64,000 nucleotides of DNA from positions 62,001-126,000 of the forward strand of contig CAVOOW010000005.1 in the NCBI GenBank assembly GCA_963697675.1, written 5' to 3'. This DNA is from CAVOOW01 sp963697675. GTDB lineage: Bacteria > Actinomycetota > Actinomycetes > JACCUZ01. The notes under the pieces were generated by a model that did not search any database, had not been told where the DNA came from, and saw only the letters and a list, made by a program, of their open reading frames with translations. A program made the translations under genes and the position numbers. Of the stretch, positions 25,577 through 35,164 are shown piece by piece; the first letter of the stretch is position 1, and the number at the start of each line of letters is the position of its first letter.

Positions 25577-26801
25577 CTAGCCCACCTCGGGGCGCAGGAG
25601 AACGTGTTCGGGTCGAAGATCAACCACCCTCGTCACACCGAGCAGCGCGAGGGTGCCGGCGACCTCTTTCGCCAGGATCTCGGCGGCTTTCTGCACGCCC
25701 CGCTCGCCTCCTGCCATCAGTCCATAGAGGTACGCGCGGCCGACCAGCGCAGCACGGGCCCCCAGCGCGATGGCGGCGACGACGTCGGCGCCGGAGAGGA
25801 TGCCGCCGTCGACGTAGACCTCGGCCCGGTCGCCGACAGCGTCGACGATGACGGGCAGCTGCTCCAGCGGAGTGGGGGCGCGGTCGAGCTGACGGCCGCC
25901 GTGGTTGGACACGACCACCGCGTCCGCCCCCGCCTCGACCACCGCTCGCGCGTCCTCGGCGCTCGTGATGCCCTTGACCACGAGCGGTCCGGCCCAGATC
26001 TCCCGCAGCCATGCGAGGTCCTGCATCGACAGGGCCGGGTCGAACACCTGTGCCGCGAGCTCGGCGACCGTGCCGTCGAAGCGGTTCAGCGACGCGAACT
26101 CGAGTGGCTCCGTGGTCACCAGGTCGAACCACCACCGGGCGTGCAGGGCTCCCTCGGCGAAGGTCTTGACCGAGAGCGAGGGCGGCAGGGTCAAGCCGTT
26201 GCGTACGTCGCGCAGCCGGAGTCCCGGCACCGGTGTGTCGACGGTGAGGACCAGTGCCTCGTACCCGGCATGCTGGGCCCGGGCCACCAGATCCCGGCTC
26301 GCCCCCCGGTCACGCCAGAGGTAGAGCTGGAACCACAAACGTGACCCGGGTGCCTCCGCCGCCAGCCGCTCGATCGACGTCGTCCCCATCGTCGACAGCG
26401 CGAAGGGGATGCCGGTCCGCGCGGCTGTCCTTCGCCACAGCCGGCTCCCCCTCGGTGTGCATCATCCGGGTGAAGCCGGTGGGCGCAAAGACCAGCGGCA
26501 GCGCCGCCGGTGCGCCCAGGATCGTCGTCGTCAGGTCGAGGGACGACACGTCGCGCAGGACCCGCGGCTGGAACTCGACCCGGCGATAGACCGCGCGGGA
26601 CCGGCGCAGGCTGATCTCGTCACCCGCCCCTCCGTCCGCGTAGTCGAAGACCGCACGCGGAGCTCGGCGCCGCGCGAGCAGGCGCAGGTCCCGGATCGAC
26701 GCCACGTGCGCGAGACGCCGCGCCGTGGCGTCGACCTGGATCGCGCGCGGCAGCAGCAGTGGCTGCAGCTCAGACCATTGGGGCCACTGCCGACGCGTCA
26801 C
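25577..26801 (-). CDS. FMN-dependent alpha-hydroxy acid dehydrogenase/oxidase (frameshifted)
   Basis: About 407 residues of the lactate/glycolate/mandelate oxidase family after removing a +1 insertion near 26420. N-terminal part: FDYADGGAGDEISLRRSRAVYRRV and LVFAPTGFTRMMHTEGE. C-terminal part: WFQLYLWRDR, LTVDTPVPGLRLRD, VKGITSAEDA (FMN-binding Lys), VSNHGGRQLDRAPTPLEQLP (catalytic His and Arg) and VDGGILSGADVVAAIALGA (FMN phosphate site). The split is at a lengthened G run and looks like error. The substrate is a 2-hydroxy acid but cannot be told apart within the family. Confidence 0.88.
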
Positions 26802-26807
26802 CTGCGC

Positions 26808-27359
26808 TCAGTGGTGCCCGGCGTGCTCGAGCTGGGACCGGATCTCCCCGACCGGGTAGAGGTCCGAGTGCACGTTGACGTAGGTCGAGTCGGCGCGGAT
26901 CGCCGCGAGCAGCTCCTCGAACTCGCCGGCCGCGATGCCCTGGGCCGCAGGGCCGATCACGTCGGCGGCCCGGATCGTGCCGGTGATGACGGCCGGCGAC
27001 GGCGGGCAGGCCTGGGTGCCCACGGGTCCGTTGCCGAGGTTCGTGCAGAGGAAGGCGGCGACGCCACCGACCTGGGAGGGGCTGCCGAAGTGGATGTGCG
27101 CCTGGGTGACGGAGCCCTCGAGGCTGTCATACCTCAGCCGGTAGGTGATCGTGCCCGCACTCGGGTCGATCCGGGCGCGGAAGTGCCCGACCCCTGCGCT
27201 GGACAGCGCGAGCGGGTTCTCCTGATAACCGCTGAGCTGCGCGGTGATCACCCTCGACCCGCTGTTGCCCTCTGCGGCGGTGGACAGGACGACCGCGCTC
27301 GCCGCGAGCAGGCTCGCGGCCACCGCGGCAACGGCGACGAGTGGACGATTGATGTGCAT
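26808..27359 (-). CDS. Secreted CHRD-domain protein
   Basis: A 183-residue exported protein: signal peptide at residues about 5-30 (PLVAVAAVAASLLAASAVVLS), then a CHRD domain with TAQLSGYQENPLALSSAGVGHFRARID, TYRLRYDSLEGSVTQAHIHFG and YVNVHSDLYPVGEIRSQL. CHRD domains occur in extracellular proteins; the conserved His residues may bind metal or ligand. AGGAGG lies 4 bases before the ATG at 27359, chosen over an upstream in-frame start for this reason. First gene of the four-gene operon. Role unknown. Confidence 0.85.
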   Translation of the reverse strand: MHINRPLVAVAAVAASLLAASAVVLSTAAEGNSGSRVITAQLSGYQENPLALSSAGVGHFRARIDPSAGTITYRLRYDSLEGSVTQAHIHFGSPSQVGGVAAFLCTNLGNGPVGTQACPPSPAVITGTIRAADVIGPAAQGIAAGEFEELLAAIRADSTYVNVHSDLYPVGEIRSQLEHAGHH

Positions 27360-27439
27360 GGGGCCTCCTGGCAAGCATCGCTCGCGGGCTCGGGATCACG
27401 TTGGTCCGGCGCCGCCACCACTGTCAAGAGGTTCGCGCG

Positions 27440-28945
27440 TCAATCGCCGAGCAGCCAGGTTGCAATCCGGTCACCGACCACCATCGTCGTCACGTTCGTG
27501 TTCGCGACCGGAAGGCTCGGCATCACCGACGCATCGGCCACCCACACAGCGTCAATGCCGTGGACCGCGCCGCGCGAGTCGACGACGGCTCCTTCGGCAG
27601 GGTGCGGCCCCATGGCGCAGGTCCCCACCGGGTGGTGGTAGCTGCCCACCCGGGCTCTGATCGAGGCCGCAAGACCCTGCTCGTCATCGTCCGGGACCGA
27701 CGGGCCAGGGGACAGCTCGGTGCCCTCGACAAAGCTCGACAGCGGCGCCGTGCGCGACAACGCGCGCGCGTGCCGCGTGGCTTCCAGCATCCGGCTCAGG
27801 TCGTCCTGGGTGCGCAGGTGTGCGATGTCGATGCGCGGCGGGTCGTCCGGCTTGGCGGACCGCAGCCGCACGCTGCCTCGGGAGGTGGGCGAGAGCAGTC
27901 CGGTGACCAGGCCGAACACGCCGCCGCTCGGTGTGCCAGGGTCGTCGAACGGCCCCGCCGCGAACACGTGCAGGTCGGGCGGTCCCTCCGGGTCGGCAAG
28001 GCTCGAACGCATGGTGAGCATCGTCTGGAACCGCGGACCGGTGTAACCGGGAGCCGCGGGCAGGTCGACGGCCACGAGCGGGTGGTCGGCCAGTCCCGCT
28101 CCGACGCCCGCCAGGTCCGCGCGCACGTCGATGCCCTGGTCTTCCAGGTGCGCTGCGGGTCCGACGCCGGAACGCAGCAGGATGGCGGGACTGCCGTAGG
28201 CACCCGCGGCGAGCACCACGCGGTCGCACGCGACCACCTCCCCGTCGGCCAGTCGCACGCCGACTGCTCCGCCCGCCGAGAACTCGAGTCGGTCGACCAT
28301 CGTTGCCGGGCGCACGGTCAGGTTCGGTCGGGCCCGAGCGGGTTCGAGGTGGGTGAGGGCGGTGCTCATGCGCAGCCCGTCAGCGACATTGCGCGGCAAC
28401 GATCCGATCCCAAGTGCGCCGGGGCGGTTGTGGTCGGGCACCAGCGCATGTCCCGCCGCGAAGGCAGCGTCGACGAAGGCGCGCTGCAAGGGGCTCAGCT
28501 CGTCACGCGCCGCGCGGTGCACCGGCACCGGACCCGAGCGCCCGTGCCACTCGTTGTCGAAGTCGGCGTCGTTCTCCATGTCCCGGAAGAACGGCAGCAG
28601 CTCGTCGAACGACCATCCCGGATTGCCGGCAGCCGCCCATGCGTCGAAGTCGTGCGGCCAGCCCCGCATCAGGAACGCGCCGTTGGTGGCAGAGCAACCA
28701 CCCATCAGCCGCCCACGGGGCAGCTCGATGGTGCGACCCAGGTCGTCCGGCTCGGAGACGTATCCCCAGTCGTGTCCGGTCGTCGGGCCGGAGCCGTCCG
28801 CCACGTCCGGCGGGAGCTGCGCGACGCCGACGAAGTCGGGGCCGGCCTCGAGCAGCAGCACCTGCAACGCTGCGTCACTGCTGAGCCGGGATGCGACGAC
28901 GCAGCCGGCCGACCCACCCCCGACCACCACCACGTCGTACGCCAT
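27440..28945 (-). CDS. GMC family FAD-dependent oxidoreductase
   Basis: A 501-residue glucose-methanol-choline oxidoreductase oxidising an alcohol group. FAD motif DVVVVGGGSAGCVVASRL at residues 4-21; GRLMGGCSATNGAFLMRG and VVLAAGAYGSPAILLRSGVGP are the two GMC signatures; the C-terminus has GSYHHPVGTCAMG (catalytic His pair) and DASVMPSLPVANTNVTTMVVGDRIA. GGAGG before ATG 28945. It is divergent from a cupin gene and downstream of nothing on its strand, so it may be its own unit. Substrate unknown. Confidence 0.92.
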   Translation of the reverse strand: MAYDVVVVGGGSAGCVVASRLSSDAALQVLLLEAGPDFVGVAQLPPDVADGSGPTTGHDWGYVSEPDDLGRTIELPRGRLMGGCSATNGAFLMRGWPHDFDAWAAAGNPGWSFDELLPFFRDMENDADFDNEWHGRSGPVPVHRAARDELSPLQRAFVDAAFAAGHALVPDHNRPGALGIGSLPRNVADGLRMSTALTHLEPARARPNLTVRPATMVDRLEFSAGGAVGVRLADGEVVACDRVVLAAGAYGSPAILLRSGVGPAAHLEDQGIDVRADLAGVGAGLADHPLVAVDLPAAPGYTGPRFQTMLTMRSSLADPEGPPDLHVFAAGPFDDPGTPSGGVFGLVTGLLSPTSRGSVRLRSAKPDDPPRIDIAHLRTQDDLSRMLEATRHARALSRTAPLSSFVEGTELSPGPSVPDDDEQGLAASIRARVGSYHHPVGTCAMGPHPAEGAVVDSRGAVHGIDAVWVADASVMPSLPVANTNVTTMVVGDRIATWLLGD

Positions 28946-28989
28946 GACGCCTCCCCGCGACAGGACCATCGGCAACGTACTCTCGAAAC

Positions 28990-29353
28990 ATGACCCCGCC
29001 ACCTCTTCCCGCGCTGGTCAGCCACCGTGACGCGCTAGCGCTCGAGCTGCAGCCCGATGAACCCGTCACGGTCGTACGGGGGAATCCGCGGGCATCGGTC
29101 CTCGAGCTCTATCGCGACGACGTCGTCGAGTGCGGTGTCTGGGAGGTCACTCCCGGAGTGTTCGCCGGGGAGAACGACGGACTTCGCGGAGCACATGCAT
29201 GTGCTGTCCGGCGAGGCGACCGTCAGCAGCGAGGACGGTTCGACGGTCGAGCTGCGACCCGGCGTCACCTTCGTCGCGCGGGCGGGCTGGCGCGGGAGCT
29301 GGGACGTTCGCGAGACGGTGAGAAAGATCTACGTCATCTGGCGAACGCCGTAG
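28990..29353 (+). CDS. Cupin-domain protein (frameshifted)
   Basis: About 120 residues with a +1 insertion near 29179 removed. N-terminal part MTPPPLPALVSHRDALAL ... VVECGVWEVTPGVFAG and C-terminal part FAEHMHVLSGEATVSSEDGSTVELRPGVTFVARAGWRGSWDVRETVRKIYVIW together form a single small cupin of the EutQ/cupin_3 type (barrel motif 2 is PGVTFVARAGWRGSW). The histidine-poor metal site leaves enzymatic function uncertain; it may bind a small ligand. It is divergent from the GMC gene with only 44 bases between starts. Confidence 0.75.
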
Positions 29354-29371
29354 AGGGGCACATGCGCCGAA

Positions 29372-29398
29372 GGACGGCCGCGGAGATCACGGCCGCCC
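29372..29398. terminator. Hairpin between convergent genes
   Basis: GGACGGCCG (29372-29380), loop of nine, CGGCCGCCC (29390-29398), one A:C mismatch. It sits between the cupin stop (29353) and the stop of the secreted-protein gene (29415), so it can serve both strands. No T-tract. Confidence 0.5.
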
Positions 29399-29414
29399 CT
29401 CGGAGTCGGAGCAG

Positions 29415-29981
29415 CTACATGGACATGGAGGACATGGAGCAGTTGCAGTGCACGTTCGGGTTGAACATCTCGAACATCCCGGCCGGGTTGTGCTTGAAGG
29501 CCCAGACGTGCAGTGAGTAGAACGGCGGCAGACCGAAGCGGTTGGGTGCGTCGGTGAAGTTGAACGTGTGGCCGAACAGGCGCGGTGGCGCCTTGTGGGT
29601 GGCGTCCCAGTCGGCCTTCACCACGACGTACTCGACGGCGGCGAGGTGCAGCCGGCCGTGCCGGTCGGGCGCATAGAGCACAGCCTCCGGCTTCGTCGGG
29701 ACGATGTTCGGCCTGCCCACCTTGGTGCCGTTGACGTAGTGGATCCCCATTGCGCCCATGCCGGGCATGTCGATGCAGGCGATGCCCGCTGTGTCCTTGA
29801 ACAGGCCGTAGCCGTCGCGCTCGGCCTTGGCGATGCTGTGGTACTTCGTCGTCGCGGCGCGAAGGTCCGCCACGGTCTTGGGATGGTGCGACGAGGCCGC
29901 TGCCATCGTGGCCTGGCCGGTGATCAGGATGACCGCTGCCGCGGCCGATCCGATCAAGCGTTTCATGTTCATCGTTCTCAC
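29415..29981 (-). CDS. Secreted protein of unknown function with Cys/Met-rich tail
   Basis: A 188-residue exported protein. A signal peptide spans residues about 6-29 (LIGSAAAAVILITGQATMAAAS). The mature part has KYHSIAKAERDGYGLF, CIDMPGMGAMGIHYVN, AVLYAPDRHGRLHLAAVEYVV and a C-terminus CNCSMSSMSM; the two Cys plus many Met and His residues look suited to copper or another soft metal. It belongs to a conserved family of secreted proteins without a known function. It overlaps the DUF4242 gene by four bases (ATGA), which encodes a possible metal-binding partner. Confidence 0.75.
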   Translation of the reverse strand: MRTMNMKRLIGSAAAAVILITGQATMAAASSHHPKTVADLRAATTKYHSIAKAERDGYGLFKDTAGIACIDMPGMGAMGIHYVNGTKVGRPNIVPTKPEAVLYAPDRHGRLHLAAVEYVVVKADWDATHKAPPRLFGHTFNFTDAPNRFGLPPFYSLHVWAFKHNPAGMFEMFNPNVHCNCSMSSMSM

Positions 29982-30226
29982 GATCCTTCCTGGACTTCGA
30001 AAACCTCGTCGGCGACGAGGCCGTGCGCCTCCCGGTGCACGGTCGACGCGGCGTCAGCCGACGGCGCCTCGACCAGACAGAAGACTTTTCCGTGCTGCTC
30101 GTTCACCCAGGAGCGCAAGTAGCGCACCTCGTACTTGACCTGCGTCTGCAGGTCAGCCATGTGCGCCCGGGTGACTTCCCCGACCGAGACGCCATCGATG
30201 GTGTGGACATCCATGTAGAGCGGCAC
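29978..30226 (-). CDS. DUF4242 (SCO4226-like) small nickel-binding-type protein
   Basis: An 82-residue ferredoxin-like-fold protein of the DUF4242 family, whose Streptomyces member SCO4226 binds nickel. Visible landmarks: YMDVHTIDGVSV, VRYLRSWVNEQHGKVFCLVEAPSADAASTVHREAHG, with Asp, His, Cys and Glu in the positions typical of the family. GTG start at 30226 follows GAGGAG by 5 bases, which favours it over an in-frame upstream start. Co-transcribed with the secreted protein that follows. Confidence 0.82.
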   Translation of the reverse strand: MPLYMDVHTIDGVSVGEVTRAHMADLQTQVKYEVRYLRSWVNEQHGKVFCLVEAPSADAASTVHREAHGLVADEVFEVQEGS

Positions 30227-30321
30227 GCTGTCTCCTCGGGTCACTGAAACGAACTCAGGCGACCGTAAGACGGCGGTGCACGTGGGCGGATCGGGAGCGA
30301 CCACCCAATTTCGGCGGGCGG

Positions 30322-32917
30322 CTACCTATGTTGCGCGTCGACGAGCCCGCGCCGGAGGGCCTCGGCAGCCGCCACCTTGCGAGAGCCGACTCCGAGCTTT
30401 CCGAGCACGGCGGACACGTGGTGGTCGACGGTCCGCGCCGAGATGAACAGCCGCCCGGAGATCTCGTCGTTCGTGTGCCCGTCGCAGATCAGGGCGAGGA
30501 CCTCCCGCTCCCGCCGCGTGAGGCCCGCCGGACTCGCCCGGGTTGTCGGACGTGCACCGGAGGGGATCGACTTGGCCCCCAGCTCACGCATCCTGCGCCG
30601 CGCCAGCTGCGCGGCGGCGACCGCGCCGAGGGCGTCCAGCCGGGTCCACGCCTCGCGCAGCAGCGCCTCGTCGGTCGCGTCGAGCAGGGCCAGAGCCGCG
30701 TCGTAGGGGCAGCCCAGGTCGTCCCACTGCCGTGCCGCGCCGGCTGGGTCGCCCGCGACCTGCAGGCTGTAGGGCCCGACCACGGTGCTGCCCGGTCTGA
30801 CCGCACCGGTGACGCGATGCCGCCACGCGGTCACCTCGCTGCGCAGCTCGGGGCCGCAGGTCTGCACCGCGCTCTCCGCCACTCGGAGCTCGCGTTCGGC
30901 CGCCTCGTCGTCCCCTTCGAGCCAGCGCACCTCGGCGCGGGCCAGCCTCGCGAACACGATCCAGAGGGGCTCGGTGAGCGTGTCAGCCGAGGCTGCTGCC
31001 TCGTCAAGCCGCTCCCAGCCGCCGTTGTCGCCGTATCGCCCCTGCAACCGGCCCAGGGTGACGAGCGGCGTCAGCCGGTTGACGGGGGAGGCGCTCGCCC
31101 GCGCCAGCAGGTCCTCGGACAGCGCGGTGGCCTCGGCCCACCGACCCATCCGGTCCAGAGCGCAGGCCCGTTCCCCGCGCAGGCAGGTGCCGTACGTGCT
31201 GATGTCGTGCTCGTCGCAGTGGGCGATCCCGTCGACGTAGTAGTGCTCGCCTTCGGCGAACCGCAGCGCCGCGCGGAACAGGATGTAGAGGTTCACGTAC
31301 GCGCGACCGGCTTGCTCGTGCAGGCCCGCCGTCAGCGCGATCTGCAACCCCCGGGTCATCACTCCCTCCCACTCGCCGCCGCCGTCGGCAAGCGACCAGC
31401 CCTCGGTGACGAGGGCATTGCTGAGCAGCTCAGGCAGGTCGAACGACTCGGCCAGCCCCTGCGCACGTCGCGCGAGCATGATCGCCTCGGAGTGCTTGAA
31501 CTGCCCGGCCCGGGTGCTGGCCAGATGCGCGTAGGCCCAGGCGAGCTCACTGCTCGGACCGAGCGGCTCCAGCACGGCCAACGCGGCCTCAGCGGCCCGG
31601 TGCGACTCGGGGCCACGGCACAGCCGCCACAACGCCCGCGAGAGCAAGCCGAGCGTGTCGCCCTCCCGGGTGGCGTCACCCAGCTCACGCCACAGGGCCA
31701 ACGCCGACTCGCACGCAGCAGCGCAGTCCGGCCACTGGTCGACCAGCGAGGTCTCATGGGCAAGCGCGTCGTACAGCGTCGCCCTCGTGCTGTCGTCGGC
31801 GCCGCTCGCGAAGCGAAGCGCCCTCTCGTACTGCGCGACCGACTCCCGGTGCGACGCGAGCGCCGAGGCCCGCTGTGCGGCCAGCGGCGCGTGGACCAGC
31901 ACGAGCTCCCCGTCCCCCGCGCCCTCGGCATGGAAGGCCAGGCGCGCGTCGTCATCGCAGCCGGAGCGCCTCAGCGCGTCGAGAATCCCCCGGTGCACGG
32001 GGATCCGGCGATGCACCCCGATCTCCTGCTCGACGGCGAGCCGGGCGATCTCGTGCCGGAACTGCAGCAGGTCGCCGTCTCCCGTCAGAACGCCCCGGGA
32101 AAGCAGCTCGTCGAGCAGTGCGGGTCCGGCCTCGCGTGACCGCGGTCAGCAACCCGGGTTCGACGCGTGAACCGACCAGCGCCGCGACGTCCAGCACCTG
32201 ACGGGCCTCGTCGCTCAACCCGGCGACATGAGCGAGGACTGCGTCGCGCGCCGACGTGGGCAGCTCCCCGTTCCCGTGCTGGAGCAGCTCGTCGAGGAAG
32301 AACGGGTTGCCACCGGTCAGCTCGAACAGCTTCGCCGGCTCCAGCCCGGTCCCCGCGGCCAGGACGCCGACTGCCTGCTCGGACAGCCGGGGCAGGCTCA
32401 CCCGGCGGGTCGACCGCTGGGTCGCCAGCTCGCCAAGGGCGATCCGGAGCGGGTCACCGGCGGCCAGGGCCTCGTCCCGGTAGGTGACGATGAGCAACGA
32501 GTGGGTGTTCCGGAGCCGGCGGCCGAGGAAGCGCAGCAGGTCGAGGGTCGCCGCGTCGGCCCAGTGGACGTCCTCGATGGCGAAGACCCGCAGACCGCCG
32601 GGCTCTGCCATCTCGTGCAGCAATGTCGCGAACAGGTGCTCCCGCCCAGCGCCAGCGCGGCAGAGCTCCGCAAGCTCGCCGCCGAGCTGGCGCGCGATGT
32701 CCAGGAGCGGCGCCAGCGGGCGGGGCGTGAACAGGCCGTCGCAAGCCCCCTGGTACCAGCGTGCGTCGCCCAGGTTGCCCTCGAGCTGCTCGAGCAGGCT
32801 CGACTTGCCGACCCCGGCCTCACCGGAGACCAGGACCAGCCGGCCATGGCCGCGACCTGCCTCCCGTGCGTACTCCGTGAGTGCCTCGATCTGGGACTCC
32901 CGTTCCAGCAGGCGCAT
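30322..32917 (-). CDS. LuxR-family ATP-dependent transcriptional regulator (frameshifted)
   Basis: About 864 residues of a large LAL-type regulator after removing a +1 insertion near 32133. N-terminus: AAA/STAND domain with Walker A SGEAGVGKSSLL and Walker B FAIEDVHWADAATLDLLRFL. Middle: Ala/Leu-rich TPR-like repeats (residues about 270-780). C-terminus: LuxR HTH LTRREREVLALICDGHTNDEISGRLFISARTVDHHVSAVLGKLGVGSR. Such proteins sense a small molecule and activate pathway genes; the target may be the divergent aminotransferase gene (start 33025) or the DUF4242 operon downstream. Confidence 0.88.
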
Positions 32918-33024
32918 ACCGGGATTGTCGGCGACCGCTCGTGGCCAGTCCAGGCACTTGGCACCTTCGGGCAGCGTGGCCGACGCGCGACGGTGGGCGA
33001 CTGGCGGCCGTTACCGTTGCGGTC

Positions 33025-34197
33025 GTGACCGACCGGACGTCACAGACATCGACCCCGGACATCCACGACGCCCGGCACTTGTTCCCGGCGACCGGTGACC
33101 GGGTGTACGTCAACACCGCCGCGGTCGGACTGGCCAGCCGGCGGCTCGCGGACGCGTACCACGAGGCGGTCACTGCGTGGGCGGCTAACGGCTTCGACTA
33201 CGTCCGCGGGGAACAGGCGGCCGGCAACGCGCGAGCCGCGGTGGCGAGGTTGATCGGTGCCAACGAGTCGGACGTCGCCCTGATCCCCTCCATCTCGTCG
33301 GCGGCGGGACTGGTTGCTGCGCAGCTCGGCCCGGCGGCGGGTGGCGAGAACGTGGTCATCGGAGCACGGGAGTACAGCTCCAACCACTTCCCGTGGCGTC
33401 AGCTTGCTCACAAGGGTTACGACGTTCGTCAGGTGCCCTTTCGCAACGGCGGGTTGGAACCCGACGCGGTCGCCGAGCGAGTGGACACCCGGACGAAGCT
33501 CGTCGCCTTCAGCGGCGTCCAGACAGCGAGCGGGCACCGGTCGGACATCGCGGCGATCAGCGGCGTCGCGAGGGCGGTCGGTGCCGTCGTGTTCGTCGAC
33601 GGTGCGCAGCTGGTCGGGGCGTTGCCAGTTGCCCACGACCTGCCGCACGTCGACGTGCTGGCAGCGCCGGACCACAAGTTCCTGCTCAACGCGGGCCGCG
33701 GCATGGGCTATTGCTATCTGTCGCCGGCCATGCAGGAGCGGTTCATCCCGATCAATGCCGGCTGGCGGGCGGGACAGGTCCCGTTCGACAGCTTCTTCGG
33801 CCCGGAGATGAAACTCTCGCCGACGGCGTCGCGCTTCGACAGCTCCATCAGCTGGCTCGCGGCGCTCGGCAACGAGGCCGCTCTCACCGTCTTCGACGAC
33901 TACGGCGCCGATCGCATCTACGCTCGCAACCGGGAGCTCACGACAACGCTCCGAGCCGCACTCGGCACCGTGGGCTGGCACCCCGTCGGGCTGCCCGAGC
34001 GAAATGAGAGCACGATCGTCGCCGTTCCCCTCGGCGACCGCCAGCCCGCGGCGCTGCTGCGCGCCCTGTCCGCGCAGGGCATCGTCTGTTCGGCGCGAGA
34101 CGGCAACCTGCGGCTCACCGTCCACTTCTACAACCACGAGGACGACGTCGACCGACTGGCTGCGGCGCTGGCGAACCTCCACAACATCTCCACCTGA
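33025..34197 (+). CDS. Class V aminotransferase family PLP enzyme
   Basis: A 390-residue PLP enzyme of the aminotransferase V/cysteine desulfurase-like fold. Landmarks: DRVYVNTAAVGLASRRLADAY at the N-terminus, VVFVDGAQLVGALPVAHDLPHVDVLAAPDHKFLLNAGRGMGYCYLS with the PLP-binding Asp-Gly-Ala-Gln and the Schiff-base Lys in PDHKFL. There is no cysteine-desulfurase loop, so it is more likely an isopenicillin-N-epimerase-like transferase or lyase than NifS. GTG start at 33025, 107 bases from the divergent LuxR gene. Substrate unknown. Confidence 0.85.
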   Translation: MTDRTSQTSTPDIHDARHLFPATGDRVYVNTAAVGLASRRLADAYHEAVTAWAANGFDYVRGEQAAGNARAAVARLIGANESDVALIPSISSAAGLVAAQLGPAAGGENVVIGAREYSSNHFPWRQLAHKGYDVRQVPFRNGGLEPDAVAERVDTRTKLVAFSGVQTASGHRSDIAAISGVARAVGAVVFVDGAQLVGALPVAHDLPHVDVLAAPDHKFLLNAGRGMGYCYLSPAMQERFIPINAGWRAGQVPFDSFFGPEMKLSPTASRFDSSISWLAALGNEAALTVFDDYGADRIYARNRELTTTLRAALGTVGWHPVGLPERNESTIVAVPLGDRQPAALLRALSAQGIVCSARDGNLRLTVHFYNHEDDVDRLAAALANLHNIST

Positions 34198-34239
34198 CCT
34201 CCAAGACTTCCGGCTGGCGCCCTCGCATAGTCGACGGTC

Positions 34240-34340
34240 ATGAGGTCAGCGCAGCGAAGCCACCATGACGTAGTCGTCATCGGGTCCCCGTGCGCCGACG
34301 CCGCCACCGCGATGCGGCTGGCGGCGATGCGGCGGTTGAG
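34240..34340 (+). pseudogene. N-terminal fragment of a FAD-dependent oxidoreductase
   Basis: About 33 codons starting at ATG 34240 encode a Rossmann-type start, HHDVVVIGSPCADAATAMRL, matching the FAD-binding N-terminus of halogenase/hydroxylase-like flavoproteins, after which similarity stops. Part of a 363-base gene-free stretch (34198-34560) that holds broken gene pieces. Confidence 0.5.
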
Positions 34341-34345
34341 GCCCC

Positions 34346-34504
34346 GAACCGGTCCGCTACACCGTCAGCGACGGCCTGCACGTCGCGTACCAAGTACAGC
34401 CAGCAGGACGTGCTGGCCGCCGCCCGGGGGCGGGCGCCCCGGAACGCACGGTGAAACTGCTGGTCTCTGAGCAGACGGCCGTCGACTCGGCGCTGCGCGT
34501 CTGA
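34346..34504 (+). pseudogene. Gene debris resembling the start of a cyclase/alpha-beta hydrolase protein
   Basis: A frame with an in-frame stop at 34337-34339 and a stop at 34502-34504 encodes EPVRYTVSDGLHVAYQV, which resembles the N-terminus of adenylate-cyclase-linked alpha/beta hydrolases, followed by unrelated low-complexity residues. It has no start codon or Shine-Dalgarno of its own. Remnant status is inferred. Confidence 0.4.
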
Positions 34505-34560
34505 CGAGGACCGGCAGGCCTCCAGATTCGAGCGAGACGGTCCGGGCGGTCGTCTAAGCG

Positions 34561-34956
34561 TCAGGCAAGAGCCTTGGATTTCAGCGCGTCAAACTCCGCC
34601 TGGCTGATCGTCCCTGAGTCAAGCAGCTCCTTTGCGCGGGCGATCTCCTCGACCGGGCCTCCCGAGGTGCCGGCAACCTGCTTGATGTACTTGTCCTGTT
34701 CGGCCTGCATCTGTGAAGCGGCCGCCAGCTGCCGCTCGGTCATGCTCTTGCTCCGAGCGATCAGATAGATAAGCACCCCCACCCACGGCACGAAGATCAG
34801 CAGGACGGCCCACCCGGCCTTGCCCCATCCGCTGAGAGAGCTGTCACTGAACAGGTCGAACAGGCAGCGGAACCAGATCATCAGTGCCGCGATCCAGATG
34901 AAGAACCAGAAGCTCCAGAGGAGAACTTCTCCGAAGTCGGTGGTGAGCGCGTCCAT
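34561..34956 (-). CDS. SHOCT-domain membrane protein with phospholipase-D-nuclease-like N-terminus
   Basis: A 131-residue protein: two hydrophobic helices (VLLWSFWFFIWIAALMIWF and GWAVLLIFVPWVGVLIYLIA) forming the short PLDc_N-type membrane unit, a charged middle, and a C-terminal SHOCT motif (EEIARAKELLDSGTISQAEFDALKSKAL), a short helical pair common in oligomeric membrane proteins. The ATG at 34956 is preferred; the frame upstream lacks coding character. Role unknown, probably envelope related. Confidence 0.82.
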   Translation of the reverse strand: MDALTTDFGEVLLWSFWFFIWIAALMIWFRCLFDLFSDSSLSGWGKAGWAVLLIFVPWVGVLIYLIARSKSMTERQLAAASQMQAEQDKYIKQVAGTSGGPVEEIARAKELLDSGTISQAEFDALKSKALA

Positions 34957-35122
34957 GTCGTGGGTTCCTCTCGGCAGCGACGCGGCGCCATACCACGTCA
35001 GGAAGAGACTCCCAGATGACAAGCCTCCGGAACCTCAAGCGGGCGGCGTGTCGAGACCACCCTCCACGGGCTCGTCTGCGAGGTTCCGGGTCCGGGACGT
35101 CGGTCATCGCCAGCGCTGGCCC

Positions 35123-35147
35123 GGCCCCACCCGAGCGAGGTGGGGCC
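35123..35147. terminator. Perfect 9-bp hairpin downstream of nrdJ
   Basis: GGCCCCACC (35123-35131), seven-base loop, GGTGGGGCC (35139-35147). It lies 17 bases beyond the nrdJ stop on the minus strand. No T-tract, as is usual for high-GC actinobacterial terminators. Confidence 0.6.
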
Positions 35148-35164
35148 GTTGGCATCATCATTCA

